Made by a program: the position numbers and the translations under genes. From assembly GCA_963971425.1 (NCBI GenBank), contig OZ020514.1, positions 47,583,527 through 47,647,526 on the forward strand: DNA of 64,000 nucleotides, written 5' to 3'. The DNA comes from Bryoerythrophyllum caledonicum. Taxonomy: Eukaryota; Streptophyta; Bryopsida; Pottiales; Pottiaceae. The notes beneath the pieces were generated by a model. The model was not told the DNA's origin. It was given only the letters and a program-made list of their open reading frames with translations, and searched no databases. Below are positions 45,150-57,059 of this stretch, piece after piece (the first letter of the stretch is position 1; each line of letters begins with the position of its first letter).

Positions 45150-47767
45150 TTATCGTGGTCAATCTCTCTTCTTTCGGAATGCCGTCTCGGGAGACTCGTG
45201 TTTGTGGAGTTCTAGCTTTTCGAGTTTGTCTACCGCGGACCATACAATGTGAGATATGTCTACAGATAAAGACGGAATGTCTCTGCCTAAGGCATCAAAA
45301 TTAGAGTATCATTGGACGGGGCGTGGGAATTTGTTCACCAAATTTGAATTGAGAGATGGAGACACCCCGACATTGGACTCCAAGTTCTTGAGATGCAGGG
45401 CCTTCATAAGGAGGTTTGCCTCCTTGTCATCCCGGAAGTCACAGATCCTGCTAGCGATCTTGTCATATACGGTCTTATCCTTGACTTAGCAAAACTCAAT
45501 GACAACGTACTGGAGTCTTGCCAAAATGAGAACCTTCTGTTCCTCCCTCCTTCGGGAAACTGGTGGACAGCAGACTACATCAGGGAGTAGTGGCAATGGA
45601 TAGAGGAATCGCAAGCACCTTAGGAAACGAAGCCCTCTACTCGCCCCTACTCCAACTCTTCTTGAGTCACCACTCCTTGCGACTAGTAGAAAGCGTAAGT
45701 CCAGTGCTAGGGCTTTGGCTTTGGCATCATCCTTGCTGAAGCAGAAGGGAAAGAAGGCAAAGGCCAGAGCGGAAGGCCTGACTATCGAGAAGTGTCTTAA
45801 CTAGATACAAGGTGACCTTGCGAGGATAAAGCGGCCTCAAATAGAAGCAATCAAAAAGCTACAAGACGAGACCCTTCCAAGAGGTTTACATTCATATGAA
45901 TAAACCAATAATGACAGAGGATCCCACACCTAAGCTCAATGGCCGTCCCTAGCTTGAAGCATTTGGTGTAACTCTATCATCACTCATAGCACTACTCATC
46001 CCATTCGGTCTCTCTCAATAAGTTCTCACAATCATTCAGCCGGAGATTTCCGGCTACTTTTGACTGCTTATCTCTGATTTCAGGCGTTCCAACGAAAAGT
46101 GGTACCCACGGTCTTCACACACCTTCGAAAAGCAAACCTGAAAAATGCGAAGATACCTCTTTTCTTCGAGATGGACGACGTCGTTGTTGAGAAGTGGGTG
46201 AACATCGACAAGTTGTTCATTGTGGGAGCATGCCGGACTTAAACGGGTTGACGACCCTGCAAAATTAAAGTGTAAACCATTAGTGCAAAACAACTTCAAG
46301 CCGCTCTACAAGCTGCGGACAGAGGACCTTGACTACCTTGCGGACTTAGTGATTGCGATGAAGGTCTGCGCGAAGTCCTCGAAAGTGACGAATCAGGAAA
46401 CAAAGCCAGGTCAAGCCGAGACTCTCGAGAAGGCTGCCATTCGAGAGAAAAAATTCTGAATTATGAAGAATGAAATGATGCTGAGGTAGTGAAATCACCC
46501 GCTTCAATCCAAGGCAGCAAACTTCGTCCCTTATACCAAAGAGCAGGGGGACGATTTGTCGAAGGAGAAAGATAGTAAGCGTGCTGACCTTGAGACATAG
46601 ATGGATGTGACGAATCACTCCGCAAAAGGCAACAGTTGGTTTTAGGGCCGATTGAAAGCAATCAACAGAGAGACAGATCCAACTCCGGAAGTGCTTTTGT
46701 CTATTTGGACTCAACACTTTTAAAAAGCAACTGCAGATGCCACTCCGATTAAAGACACATTGCTATTCGACTCAAAGTACATGTGCAGGCTTTTGAAAGA
46801 CAACTCTGCGGGCTTTGTTGCCGAAATACTCATTATGGACAACGTTCAGGAGTAGCAAGGGGACCAGAAGCCCCATCTATACTTTTGGGTCTTCTATCGT
46901 ATGATGGATTCCACATGCCGTGCTATGGTCCTTAATACCTTCGAGTATAACTGAATCTTTAACCATCTTGAAGTGGACATGCAGGACGGGAGTACAAGAG
47001 TAAAATCCCCGATAGTTCTCGTTACGGACCAAGCCGAATACATTGAAATCATTCACCAAATTAGAGAGCAAAAGAGGCAGTCCCAGACCAAGCACAGATT
47101 GTAGTCGTCGCATGTCGTCTACTACCTCCCGGAAAAAGGTGATGAATTTCCGATCCCAGACATCAGTGTGGCGTTTATAGTTTATTGCCTCTTCTTGTAT
47201 GACTATAATGCAGCGGAGACGCCAGTCCAGTCTTTCAAGAGGTTGTTCAAAGGCCACCTAAAAAAATACCCGCATGCGTTTCAGCAGCTAAACATGCGTA
47301 GTCCATCAAGCGTTGGCAAAAACTTGAGGTTCCACAGTTGAGGATCTCGGTCCTAGACGTTTTGTTCACTAGGTATGTCAGAGAAGATATGGTGGTCGTG
47401 AATGTCAACGGGGGACCGCACTTAACATATCTTGGCCTAGTAAGTCTTACATTCTTCGCATTGCACTCTTTTCCAACGAACTTCGTTTCTTTTCGGAGTC
47501 GTACATTTCATACATGTCTCCCTAGCTGAAAAGAATTTTTTGCAGACGCACGACGAGCAGGTCCTGAAGATTGTAAACACCGAGGAAGCCAGACAAATGG
47601 CATGCTCTGACGCGGAAGAGATATTTAAATACCACTTAAATTTTGCTATTGAAGACAAAGACGGCGATGCGGATGAATCGATGGAGGTTGATATAACAAG
47701 CACGATTGAGGACGTCGAGGTCCAAACACGGTCCATGGCCACGGCTACCGGATCCGTAGGGGTATGA
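45150..47767 (+). pseudogene. Unidentified spliced gene, possibly methyltransferase-like at its 3' end
   Basis: Protein-like segments run along the plus strand. At about 45260-45590: LEYHWTGRGNLFTKFELRDG, then SDLVIYGLILDLAKLNDNV. At 46084-46230: AKIPLFFEMDDVVVEKWVNI. A long stretch at 46530-47320 shows six in-frame stops but no frameshift (HLYFWVFYRMMDSTCRAMVL, IVLVTDQAEYIEI, SSHVVYYLPEKGDEF). Then 47330-47439 reads VPQLRISVLDVLFTRYVRED followed by MVVVNVNGGPHLTYLGL. A GT-AG intron (47440-47546) is in phase. The last exon reads THDEQVLKIVNTEEARQM and ends TGA at 47765-47767. The layout YVRED.VVVNVNGG, then an intron, then an acidic strand resembles motif I of the gene at 16183-17616, so a remote N6/N4 methyltransferase relation is possible. 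I give this low weight. Confidence 0.4.
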
Positions 47768-48072
47768 TGCCGTCGGTGTCTTGCTCAGCTGAAGATCTCC
47801 AAGAACTCTTACCTTCGTAACGCCCTCCATTTTTCCGGATGGAACTGCATGAATGAGTTGTTTCCTACCGTTTGATACGGCTCATTGTAGTCCGAGGACC
47901 CGGAGAACCCGGAGATCGCCGGTTCCACAACACGAGTTTTCTTTTCAATAAATCTGCATTTTCTATTTCAACTGAACTTCACTTTCTATATTGATTCATA
48001 CTTCGGCAGCGTGTCGCATATGGCCTCTACCTCGATGCCCACATTGGCCCGCGACGTCCCCGAGATTCCGTC

Positions 48073-48924
48073 ATGGCCCATCCACTTGGGAATGACTCGT
48101 TGGTCAATGCTGTGGAATTAATTGGTTTTAGCAATGAAGATGTCCCGAAGAAGTGCAATAGCCCACCCCGTCACCCTGAAGGTGATGATGAGTCTACTTT
48201 GACATCCAAACGTACTCCACAGCCAGAGGAGCCTCCGGATCACATGGTAATCAGATTAGACTTCAATGAGCAGCGTACCCCTGTGCATGATCCTCTCCAC
48301 AACACATCAATGTCGGATTCCTTAACTTCAACGATATCCAAAATTTACCCCAGGAAGTCCTCGTAGAGAGTCAGATTCCGTCGCGTCAAAGACGACCAGG
48401 TCGCCTATGACGATGATTTTCAAGAGCCAATTGGAGTTGCATGCGTAATCTTTATTGGCTATGGAAAAGTGTGGGGTCGTAAACATGGAGGTTCTCTAGT
48501 AACCAACCAAAGATCTCCGGGTGCATATGAAATGTACATCAACCTCTGAAGCAAAAGGGGCCTCCTCTTCGACGATATTCAAGAACAAACTAGAGATCTC
48601 TGGATGGATCAGCCAACTCCGTTGCTAAAAGAATACGAGGCGGCGTACAAGTCTGTCCTTGACAACGTGATGCTTGACAGTCAACATTCCATGAAGCTGG
48701 TATCAGCAGAGCAAATGATGCGTGAATTGCCGCCCATGAGCCCTCCGCGCATCAGAGTGGATGCTCGTCTCGGACAGCTTTCTAAGAAAATAAAGAAGAA
48801 GCCAATCCCGAGGGATCTAGCGTCAACGAATCCTGAACAATCAGTTGGCATTCGCACACGAGCCCAAAGAAATAAGGTGAGGGAGTACTTTTCGATCAAA
48901 CCTACTGCCATTATTTCCTATTAG
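48073..48924 (+). pseudogene. Unidentified coding remnant
   Basis: One frame of 284 codons with two in-frame stops (TAG near 48364, TGA near 48547). It starts MAHPLGNDSLVNAVELIGFS, passes VRFRRVKDDQVAYDDDFQEP and EYEAAYKSVLDNVMLDSQ, and ends in a basic and proline-bearing tail (LSKKIKKKPIPRDL). No family recognised. It follows the unidentified spliced gene by 300 bp on the same strand and may be its further exons or a neighbour. Two members of the palindrome family fall inside it. Confidence 0.45.
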
Positions 48925-49700
48925 CTGTTTGTTGTCTATATTCTTATTGTGTCATTATTCGTCCACAAGTTTTTGCCAAGTCAAAGCAGTTTGACGACGA
49001 CGGGCACAGAATGCCCACAGAGACTACTAACGTCAAAATACCTTAAACCGACACTCAACCCTGAAGCGACACTGCAGACCTCGTCAGAACCGGATTTCTT
49101 CCTCTCGTTTTTTGTCATAATTTCTGTCAGAAATATTCCAAGTCTATTCCAAGCCCACCAATGAATGCAAGGATGGAGCTGGATGGAGCTAGCGGTTTGG
49201 TGGGATAGAGGTGACGGTTTAATGTGCTTTTAAGGTTTGGTTTTGTCACTAAACCTGGTCGCTTTAGGGTTGATTGGAGGAAACCCACTTTCTTTCTTTT
49301 TTCTCACAATCTACAACGTTGTTTTCAAATTTTTTTTCTTTCACAAATCATAACCTTATTTCTCTACCCAAGCATATTTTTTTTGCAATTAAATCTCAAC
49401 TTTTGAAACACAGAATCACTAAAGTGTCGGTTTAAGGTATTTTGACGATAATGTCCCTGCCAAAGCTGAAACCTCTAAGGATACCCCGCTTGCAGTTGCA
49501 GGTGCTTGATGTGTTTTAAAATACCTACGGCCTATCCTATATATAGAGATGAGTCTTTCCTGACTATTTTAGGATAGTCAGTCCAAAGCATTGTTTTTTG
49601 TTTTCTTGTAGTTGTACTAAGGTGTACAATTTTCTCGAACTGCGCGCTGGTATTTTGGATTCAAGTCCGTTCTAGGAGTGTCCCTCACCCTAAAAGGATA
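48925..49700. other. Spacer, no gene seen
   Basis: AT-rich sequence. AATACCTTAAACCGACACT near 49038 recurs in inverted orientation near 49425-49445 (AGTGTCGGTTTAAGGTATTT), giving an inverted repeat about 400 bp across, possibly a small MITE-like insertion. Confidence 0.45.
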
Positions 49701-49701
49701 G

Positions 49702-50712
49702 AACATGTACTAACTTTGCGGACCTATCACATCTTGTTTGACTTGAAGGGTGTTCTTGTGCATAGGGGAGAATTTAAGAAGGGTTGTCCGAAGGACATGA
49801 GACTAAGGCCTGGTTGCATAGACCTTCTCAATTGGATCATGGAAAAGTCAACTAAGGTAAACCCCCCCATAACCGTCAAGTTAAGCAGTTTGCATATGTA
49901 GAGAACCTAGATAATTATTAAATTATTTTTCAGTGATAGCCAATAGAATTACAATTTCAACCCAAGTGATTTCATATTTTTCCGATGTGTTATGAATTAG
50001 TTATGAATTTTCAAAGGCACATGTGAAGAAAGTTGGGTGAGCGTCAGTAAGTGGGGGCCATGACCCTTCCACAAATGGCCTAAAACCGCATGCATAACAA
50101 CCAAAAACCGGCAATGAGTCAACCTTAAACTAATTCTAGAAATATTCCATTTTCTCCAATCTTGCATGTACAACCACCAACTGTGCATCCAATTCATGCC
50201 ACCCTTGCCTTTACTCCCGCCATTAAAAATAGAGAGTTGGTTACATGTGCATGTAGTGGCGGTTTTAAGTGAAAAAGTAGTTGTCGGCCATGGGATATTG
50301 GCGGTTTTAGGGTGGCTTACCTTATATGTTTCTGGAGCATTGTCCTCGAGAAAAATATGGTGGAACTAGTTAAAGAGATGCGATCAAAGGGCACTCAGAT
50401 TCTGGAAGATGTGGTTGTCCTCACACAAAAAGATTGCTGTAAATCATCATATGTTTTCCTCGCCCTTCCTTAGAAGCCAATTTTTGTGAAGGACCTCGTT
50501 GTTATAACAAAACGGCAATGCCCACGTCTCCCATGGAAATTTTGCTGATAGACAATACTCCACTCAAAAACGTCTTTAATGACTTCTTCAGCGTTGTTCA
50601 CCCACCAACTTGGTATGGGGAATGTGATGACACGTTCTTCGTCTCCATCTTCAAGCCTTGGCTTGAAGGAGTGTTATCCTTAAATGAGGATGTTCCCAAC
50701 TACGTTAAATAG
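49702..50712 (+). pseudogene. FCP1/NIF-like HAD phosphatase gene, decayed
   Basis: Exon 1 (to 49856, followed by GTAAAC) reads YHILFDLKGVLVHRG then LRPGCIDLLNWIMEKS. This matches the start of NLI-interacting-factor/FCP1 phosphatases (LDLDGVLV...RPG...L), but the second Asp of the DxD nucleophile motif is Lys. After an intron of roughly 460 bp the protein resumes with FWSIVLEKNMVELVKEMRSK and KPIFVKDL. It then continues with ILLIDNTPLKNVF, VVHPPTWYG and WLEGVLSLNEDVPNYV, ending TAG at 50710-50712. These correspond to the family's SSA...N, KPxFxKDL, LIDDSPYK and WLEGL...DVPxYV blocks. One in-frame TAG (before KPIFVKDL) and one frameshift near 50510 mark it as decayed. Members dephosphorylate protein Ser, for example on the RNA polymerase II tail. 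This copy is probably inactive. Confidence 0.7.
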
Positions 50713-52653
50713 AACCCTCTTCCTCATGGCAATTCCGTACTAAGCAAATCTGACCTGTTGGTCCTGACCATGGTGTCCGGCATAACTCCGTTGCCTTTGG
50801 ACATTCTGTTTTCTTTCATAGTCTTTGACAACCTTTTGAAAATATGAAACCTCAAGGACCTATTTTTTGTAAATGTTTAGCGCGTAGGACATTTTTAGAA
50901 ATTGTAAATCATGTAGGACATTCTCTTTGGAAATATTTGACCCATAGGACATCTTTAGTAGCTGTGAATCCTCTGGGACATGCCATTCAAAAATGCAAAA
51001 CCGTAAGTGTATATGGGATAATGAGGCTTCAATTTTGTACGAACTTTCTCTATAAGTAATGGAATTTGTGGAGGTTCTACTTTTGAATTGTTCTTGCAAG
51101 TATTTTGGCCCCTAGACTTTGTGATTCAATATTGTCCACATAAAGTTTTAGACCGCGATACCTCCCTCTACGGGGATTCCCCTCGGCGATGCTTTTCTAG
51201 AGATCTCCGGTTGATGGCTTGTTGTGTCCTGCATCCTTTTTTGCTTCTAGATATCTTTGGTCATTCCATCGGAGGTTGCGCTTTCTTTGATGTGTCTAAA
51301 GATCTCCGGTTTCATTCCTATAATTTTGCACCCACAGATTCTTCTTAGCCTTCCTTTCAATGTTCATTTCCTAATTTGATGGTCGTGGCTTCCAATTTGT
51401 AGTTCGTAGTCATATCCCTTCGTGGTCCTCTCTGCTCTGACAAGGTCCTCAATACGACGAAGCTTCGCTCCGCACAGCTCTCTTCCTTCCGCACAACTCT
51501 CTTCCTTTGATGAGACGGCACATGTTATTTGAGTGTTGTTGCGCTACTTCAACGTTGCAATATGGCCGTCTTAGCGTCTAGAAAGGTTTATATAGTTGGT
51601 CCAACTTTTTCACCCTCTTAACATCTTATCACAAATTATGTTTCTGTATGCTACAAATAAGAGTGCAAGGCCTAGCTTTTATCGCTTTTTGAACCTTTTT
51701 TGAAAGGCCTCAATTAGTAGAAAACAATGCAATATTTGTGGCCTCAATGTGTTGTTGTTGCACATCACAATTCCTTCAAGAATCCTAGAAAGGCTATAGT
51801 CCATTAGCTGAAACATCATTTCCATGACACTCGATGAGTAGCGGGCATATGTAAAGCACTTAGAACGAAATAGTTCTATTACTTTTTCATAGATTACATG
51901 TGCCTATTAGCGACAACCACCGTATATGTATTGTATATCATCTTTTTATGATTAAATAGTTAACCACTGCACTCTTCATCCACATTCATTGGAAGATTTC
52001 TGGTTGTATGTACCAGTGACCACCACTGCTCTCTAAACTCTGATTTCTATACATCAATTGTGAATAGTTTGTGTCAACATCTCTGTCCCAAGTTTTTGAA
52101 GTTCACATGTGATTCTATAGATGCGCATCCCTGTGACTTTTAGCATGTCCAACTATTTCTTCTTTGAGGATACAGTTCTTATACTCAAGTCTATTTGAGC
52201 ATTCACTCGGAGATATCCGGTTACATGCTCTAGACTGAAGCATAGTATAACCTCGGATTCACTTGTTCTAGCCATTATTTCTTTCTTTACTGTCATTAAT
52301 GTTGCATTTAATGCTCAAATAATACTCTAAATTTACAAAATTTTAGGCTATACCATCTCGAATCGGGAAATCTTTGGATCTTTATTTCAATCCACAATCT
52401 GGAATTTAGCTCATAGTCCAAAAATAGCTAAATATGGCATAAAAGAGCTCTTCAACCATAGTCCGGTCATCCCTCCATTGTAGCGCACTTGGTCCAAAGA
52501 GTGGTGTGGAGCGTGTGATACTAATCCCACAACTTTCCTCCCCAATGGTTGGATCATCTATTATGAGCAACCATTTTGAGACACATAGAGGCTAGAGCAA
52601 TGGTCTTCTCCCTTTCACACAACCTTGGCTAAGTGGAACCTTAAAGAAAGTCA
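50713..52653. other. Spacer with palindrome-family copies, no gene seen
   Basis: No convincing gene. At 50840-51000 there is an imperfect repeat with a period of about 57 bp (TAGGACATTTTTAGAAATTG style, three copies). Three to four members of the CCGGAGATCTCCGG family lie between 51200 and 52220. The rest is AT-rich. Confidence 0.45.
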
Positions 52654-52868
52654 TTGGGCCAAAGGCAACCGCTCTTTAAACATATCTGGAGTAACAAACA
52701 AGAGGAAGAATGGACGAGTAAAACGACTTGTGAATGTCGCATCTACTACTGGAACCGAGCTATAATTGCGAAACTTGAATTTGGAGATAGAGGAGTATGG
52801 CGCAAGTCCTCAAAAGACTTGCAGAGAACTTCTAATCATCAAGCGATGATGCTGACGATGAGGATTGC
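52654..52868 (+). pseudogene. Short coding-like segment interrupted by element A3
   Basis: One frame leading to the insertion point ends in an acidic run (SSSDDADDED). The sequence on the other side of A3 (54918-55016) opens in a compatible frame as EVPGDNTVVLRGLSILQECL and runs to a stop near 55016. This suggests that A3 landed in the end of a gene. The upstream part is too short and decayed to name. Confidence 0.3.
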
Positions 52869-54912
52869 TGTAGGAATCCATTCCCACATAGTTCCGGATA
52901 TAGCCTTAAAATCCGGCTAGATATAAAATTTATTAAAAGATTAGTAAATAGAATATTATAGTAGGACGGAAATAGGTAGAAATAGGAAATAAGGAATCTG
53001 GGTTCAACGGGAATCTTTAAACAATGCTATTAGAATACTTAGTATTAGTGCGGACGTTCGGAGAAATCCGGACTATTTCAGGGGTGATCTGGAATCTGGA
53101 ACTGTCATCATCAAACGGACGTCATCCGGCGGCCATTTGTTCCTCATGACAACTCTAAGAGGAAATCCTCATGTAGGAAACCCTTCGGTGTTCCGGCACT
53201 CATCTACACCGCCATCAACTATCCTCCGGAGGTCGACTTCCCCAGCCTTGAGACGATGTATCGAGGAAGCTGTCAATCCGATAGGGAGCTTCCGGAACCT
53301 CATGGGAAAGCAGATATGGTCGGCCGGGAGGTCGGCAACAACACCACGAGCAGAGGAATCTCCAGCAGCAATTTTCGGATCCGGAACTCAGCAGTCGGAG
53401 GAGACTCCGGAGAAGACAGACGCAGGAAAGAAGATAGAGGAATCAAATTGGCGTAGGAATAAGAAGACACCATAGTTAGGAGTAGTATTAGGAAATCCCT
53501 AGTGCCTTTTGAATTAGAAGTAATTAACGATGGGGCTCAGGATTGCACCCGGCTATTAACAAAGGAGACTAAGGGAAGTTTGCATCCGGAATGCCTAAGT
53601 CTAGAAAACTGTGAGTCCGGAAAGAATTTCCAGACTTCAGGGAATTTCCGGACTTATGGGAATTTTTGGATTTCAGGGATTTCCGAATTTCGGGGATTTC
53701 CGGAATTCAGGGATTTCCGGATTTCTTGAAGCCGGAAGCCGGAATCCAGAAATCCAGATCTTAGATCCATAAATTTTGGATCTGAGATTTGAAATCCGGA
53801 TTTTGAAGGAAAAGATCTTTTAGGATAAGATTTTCCGGATTCCTCGCGGATAAGATGGAGCTGAGGTTAGGAACTTAGTTAGTACTTAAAGGATGAGTCT
53901 TGGAAGGCTCATCATCTTATTTCCTCTAGCTGAAAACATCTTAGCCTTTGAATATATTTCTCTATATCCTAATGTTGAGCGTTTTTGTGAGGAACGGATC
54001 CATTGTGGTTTGTGTTGTTGTGGATAGGTTCTGCGGTAGTGAGCGTTATTGTGTTTGTAACTTGAGGTAACCGGTTGGGACTTGCATTGGAAGATCGCCC
54101 GGAAGAGCTGGAGGAGAAATTAGATAGAGTCTGACGATCGACATGGACCGGAAGTAGCCTGGAGGGCGAGGGAGGGTACTGTAGGGGTGAGCCTGGTAGC
54201 TCCCAAGGCACGGAGAATCCGTGTGAACCCGGATTCCGGTTGCGGCCGGAATTTCCCCTTACGATAGAGAAAAAAGCCTGATGTGTATGTCTAGGAGTCC
54301 TCGTTGCAAACCGTAATACTCACTTGGTAGAATCACGACTGCGCTTGCCGGAATGTTGTTGTAGTCTAGACTTATCTCTACGTGGCCGCGTCCGGATGGT
54401 CATCCAGATGTTGTGAGAGTGTGGGTCTAGCAGCAGCAATCAACCACCAGTTAGCAAGTAGGGAGAGTGGGTGTCTAGCCACTTTAAGACACAAGACAGT
54501 GGGAAATCCGGCCACTTATACAAAAAAGGATCAGTGGCACTCGGCCACTAGCTTAAAAACTCCGGAAGAGGCTCCGTCAGAAGTTTTTCGAAATCCGGAA
54601 GATTCCGGAAACTAGGGTAACAAGTCCAGAATCCAGAAGGATCCATAAACTATTATTAGAATCCAATATCCAAAAGGATCCGGAATCTATTTTTAGAATC
54701 CGGAATCTGGAAGGATCCGGAAATAGTTGTAGAACGAGTGAGAATAAGGTTCCGGTGGATTGGTGCTTGGTATTAGTGGATTATTTAGTGATTCTAGAAG
54801 AAACAGCAAGTCTCTGTGGGGAACAACAAGTCTCTGTGGGGCGGTTACTTTGGAAGCATTTAGTGGCGATTTGGTGCATTCCGGAGGAATGCTGTCTCTA
54901 CAAACTGCAACA
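52869..54912 (+). mobile_element. Family A element, copy A3, short derivative
   Basis: Starts TGTAGGAATCCATTCCCACA and ends ACTGCAACA, with a perfect 5-bp duplication ATTGC (52864-52868 and 54913-54917). At 2044 bp it is about half the length of A2 and contains only a trace of the gag-like coding region (about 53130-53475). It keeps the ATTAACGATGGGGC block (53523-53536), the GTGGGTGTCTAGCCACTTTA phrase and the CTCTGTGGGGAAC phrase near the 3' end. The perfect duplication points to a fairly recent insertion. It is broken as a coding element. Confidence 0.85.
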
Positions 54913-57059
54913 ATTGCATTGAGGTACCTGGCGACAATACGGTGGTGCTTCGCGGGCTCTCTATTCTCCAAGAATGTTTGCGGATCAGATTGGAACAAAA
55001 AATATAATGAAGATTCAGAGAACTCAGATGATTAAAAGATGCCAATACCAAAGTACTACAAGTTACAACTACAATTACTGGTGTGTCGCGGGATGTGGCG
55101 TCGAGGACCACACTACATCTCGTGGTGTTAGCGTAGATTATATTAGTCTAATCTACGTTAGTTTATGTTTAGGGACGTATGGCGGCGCACCCCATTCATC
55201 CACGGATGACTTTTATCCACTTAGGGTTGCGCGTGTGTGCGTATGGCGGCGCACCCCATTCATCCACGGATGACTTTTATCCACTTAGAGTTGCGCGTGT
55301 GTGCATATGGCGCCGCACTTGTCCTTGACTTGACGTCTTTGTCGAGTCAAGCTTTGTGAGTGTTTAGAGAGTGATTTGTGAATGTTTACTTGTAAGTGAT
55401 GATTTTCATTAGTAAATGCTCCTCATTTTCTAGTTCTACTTGCACTCGTTGATTCTCCCCTTGTGGAGTGCGAGACGCTTGACTCTTGTGTGATTTCATT
55501 CTTGTTCAATTTACAAAGACCTCCCGCACTCTCTTCTTTAGTTCTTAAATGTGAGCTTAGGTGAGTAGAAAAAAATTGTGGGTACATAGATTGATGTTGT
55601 AGAGCACCGTTAGATGAAGACAACGCAACAAACGGCGCTCAATTTGGAGAGTTTTTGAAGAAATTGTGGGCGTTCAAAGTTTGGAGTGAAGAAGGGCAGC
55701 ATTCTGGTCTGCGCCAATTTTTCATCCACTGCGTCGTTTTTCATCCACTGCAACATTTTTCATCCACTGCGTCGTTTTTCATCCACTACTTTGTTTATCA
55801 TCCACTACGTCGTTTTTCATACATTGCATCTTTTTTCATTCGCCGCTTGTTCTTTATCCGCTGCGGCAATTTTTCATCCGATTCACGATTTTCCATCCAC
55901 TGCGCGAGTTTTCATCCGCTGCGGGTAGATTTCATCCACTGCAGATGAAATTGTATTTTGGCCAGATTTAAACAACTGTGAGTTAATATCTTCTAAAATA
56001 ATTACTATTTTTGAATTTCGACTTCAGATACGAGCTTTTTGGAGGGGTTTTTCCGCAGGAGACAAGAAAACTTTTGAGATGAAAGTTTTTTACAAATCAC
56101 ATTTTTATGCGGCTATACAAAAAAAAGGGTCGGCACTTTGGAAGGGGATTGCAAGATTTGATACTCAGTTTGGAGTGACATTCTTTGGCACCCATAGTTT
56201 GGGATTCCGTCATTTAATCCCAAATTGGTAGTGGATTGGCATTTGTCGCGTTTCTCACCCATTGAATTGCATTTGCATTGGGGGGGTTGTGTTTTTGAAC
56301 TTCGCGGACAAGTTCCCACTATTTCCCTTGGTGCTAGACTTTGGAGAAGTACTTCTAGTATTTCTCTTTGTACAGCAGGTCTGCGACTCGGGCCATCCAC
56401 TACAGGCGTGTGCCAGTGGCTCTGACCCCTTGTCATTTCTGCTTTTATGTTGTTGGGGGAGAGGATCCGGGTTGGATTTCTGGATTTTTGTGCGGTAGCT
56501 CCTCCGTGTTGCGGACTTGTTGCTGTTGTTTTCCGGTGGCCCCATTTATTGTTGTGTTAGCTTGTGATAGGATATCGTAGGGGTGAAGTCAGAGTAATGA
56601 CCGGCAAGACCTTTTTCATGTGGGGGGATGTGGTTAGACCTGTGTTAGCCGGAGGTGATGACCAGTAAAGCACATAGCTTGGTGATTTTGTAGGTGCAGG
56701 TTGCCCGTCCGTACCCTTACCCTTTAGATACCATCCGTAGATAGTTACCCGGGGGATTTTTGTTTATGGTGAATATGAGAAATTGATACTACTGTTCTCC
56801 CTCACCAAACTCTGCGGAGAGTGCACCGGCTTTAGACTTTGGGCCAGGGTCGGATACCGACAAGGCTTTTGAGCCTATTGCGGTGTTGGATATCGGCCGT
56901 AGGCTTTGAGTTTGGAGTGTGGGCATGTTTGACGACATGGAGGACGATCACCGCCAGGTTGTGGGTGATTGTTTCTCAGGTCGAGCTGGGGGCATCTCCC
57001 TACCCGATTGGCGGCTCCGTTTCTAGCCATGGATAAAAGGAAAGCGCCAGCGTTCACCG

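Larger units (their letters stand above)
41969..52222. repeat. Dispersed CCGGAGATCTCCGG palindrome family
   Basis: A 14-bp palindrome, CCGGAGATCTCCGG, and variants with one to three changes recur at about 41969, 42044, 42199 (perfect), 42238, 42281, 42369, 45050, 46041, 47788, 47905, 48510, 48590, 51204, 51298 and 52210. Copies lie in noncoding and apparently coding sequence alike, and none lies inside the pogo transposon at 42410-44939. I did not see such a cluster elsewhere in the window. This is a shared-motif territory and not a tandem array. Its function is unknown. Confidence 0.65.
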
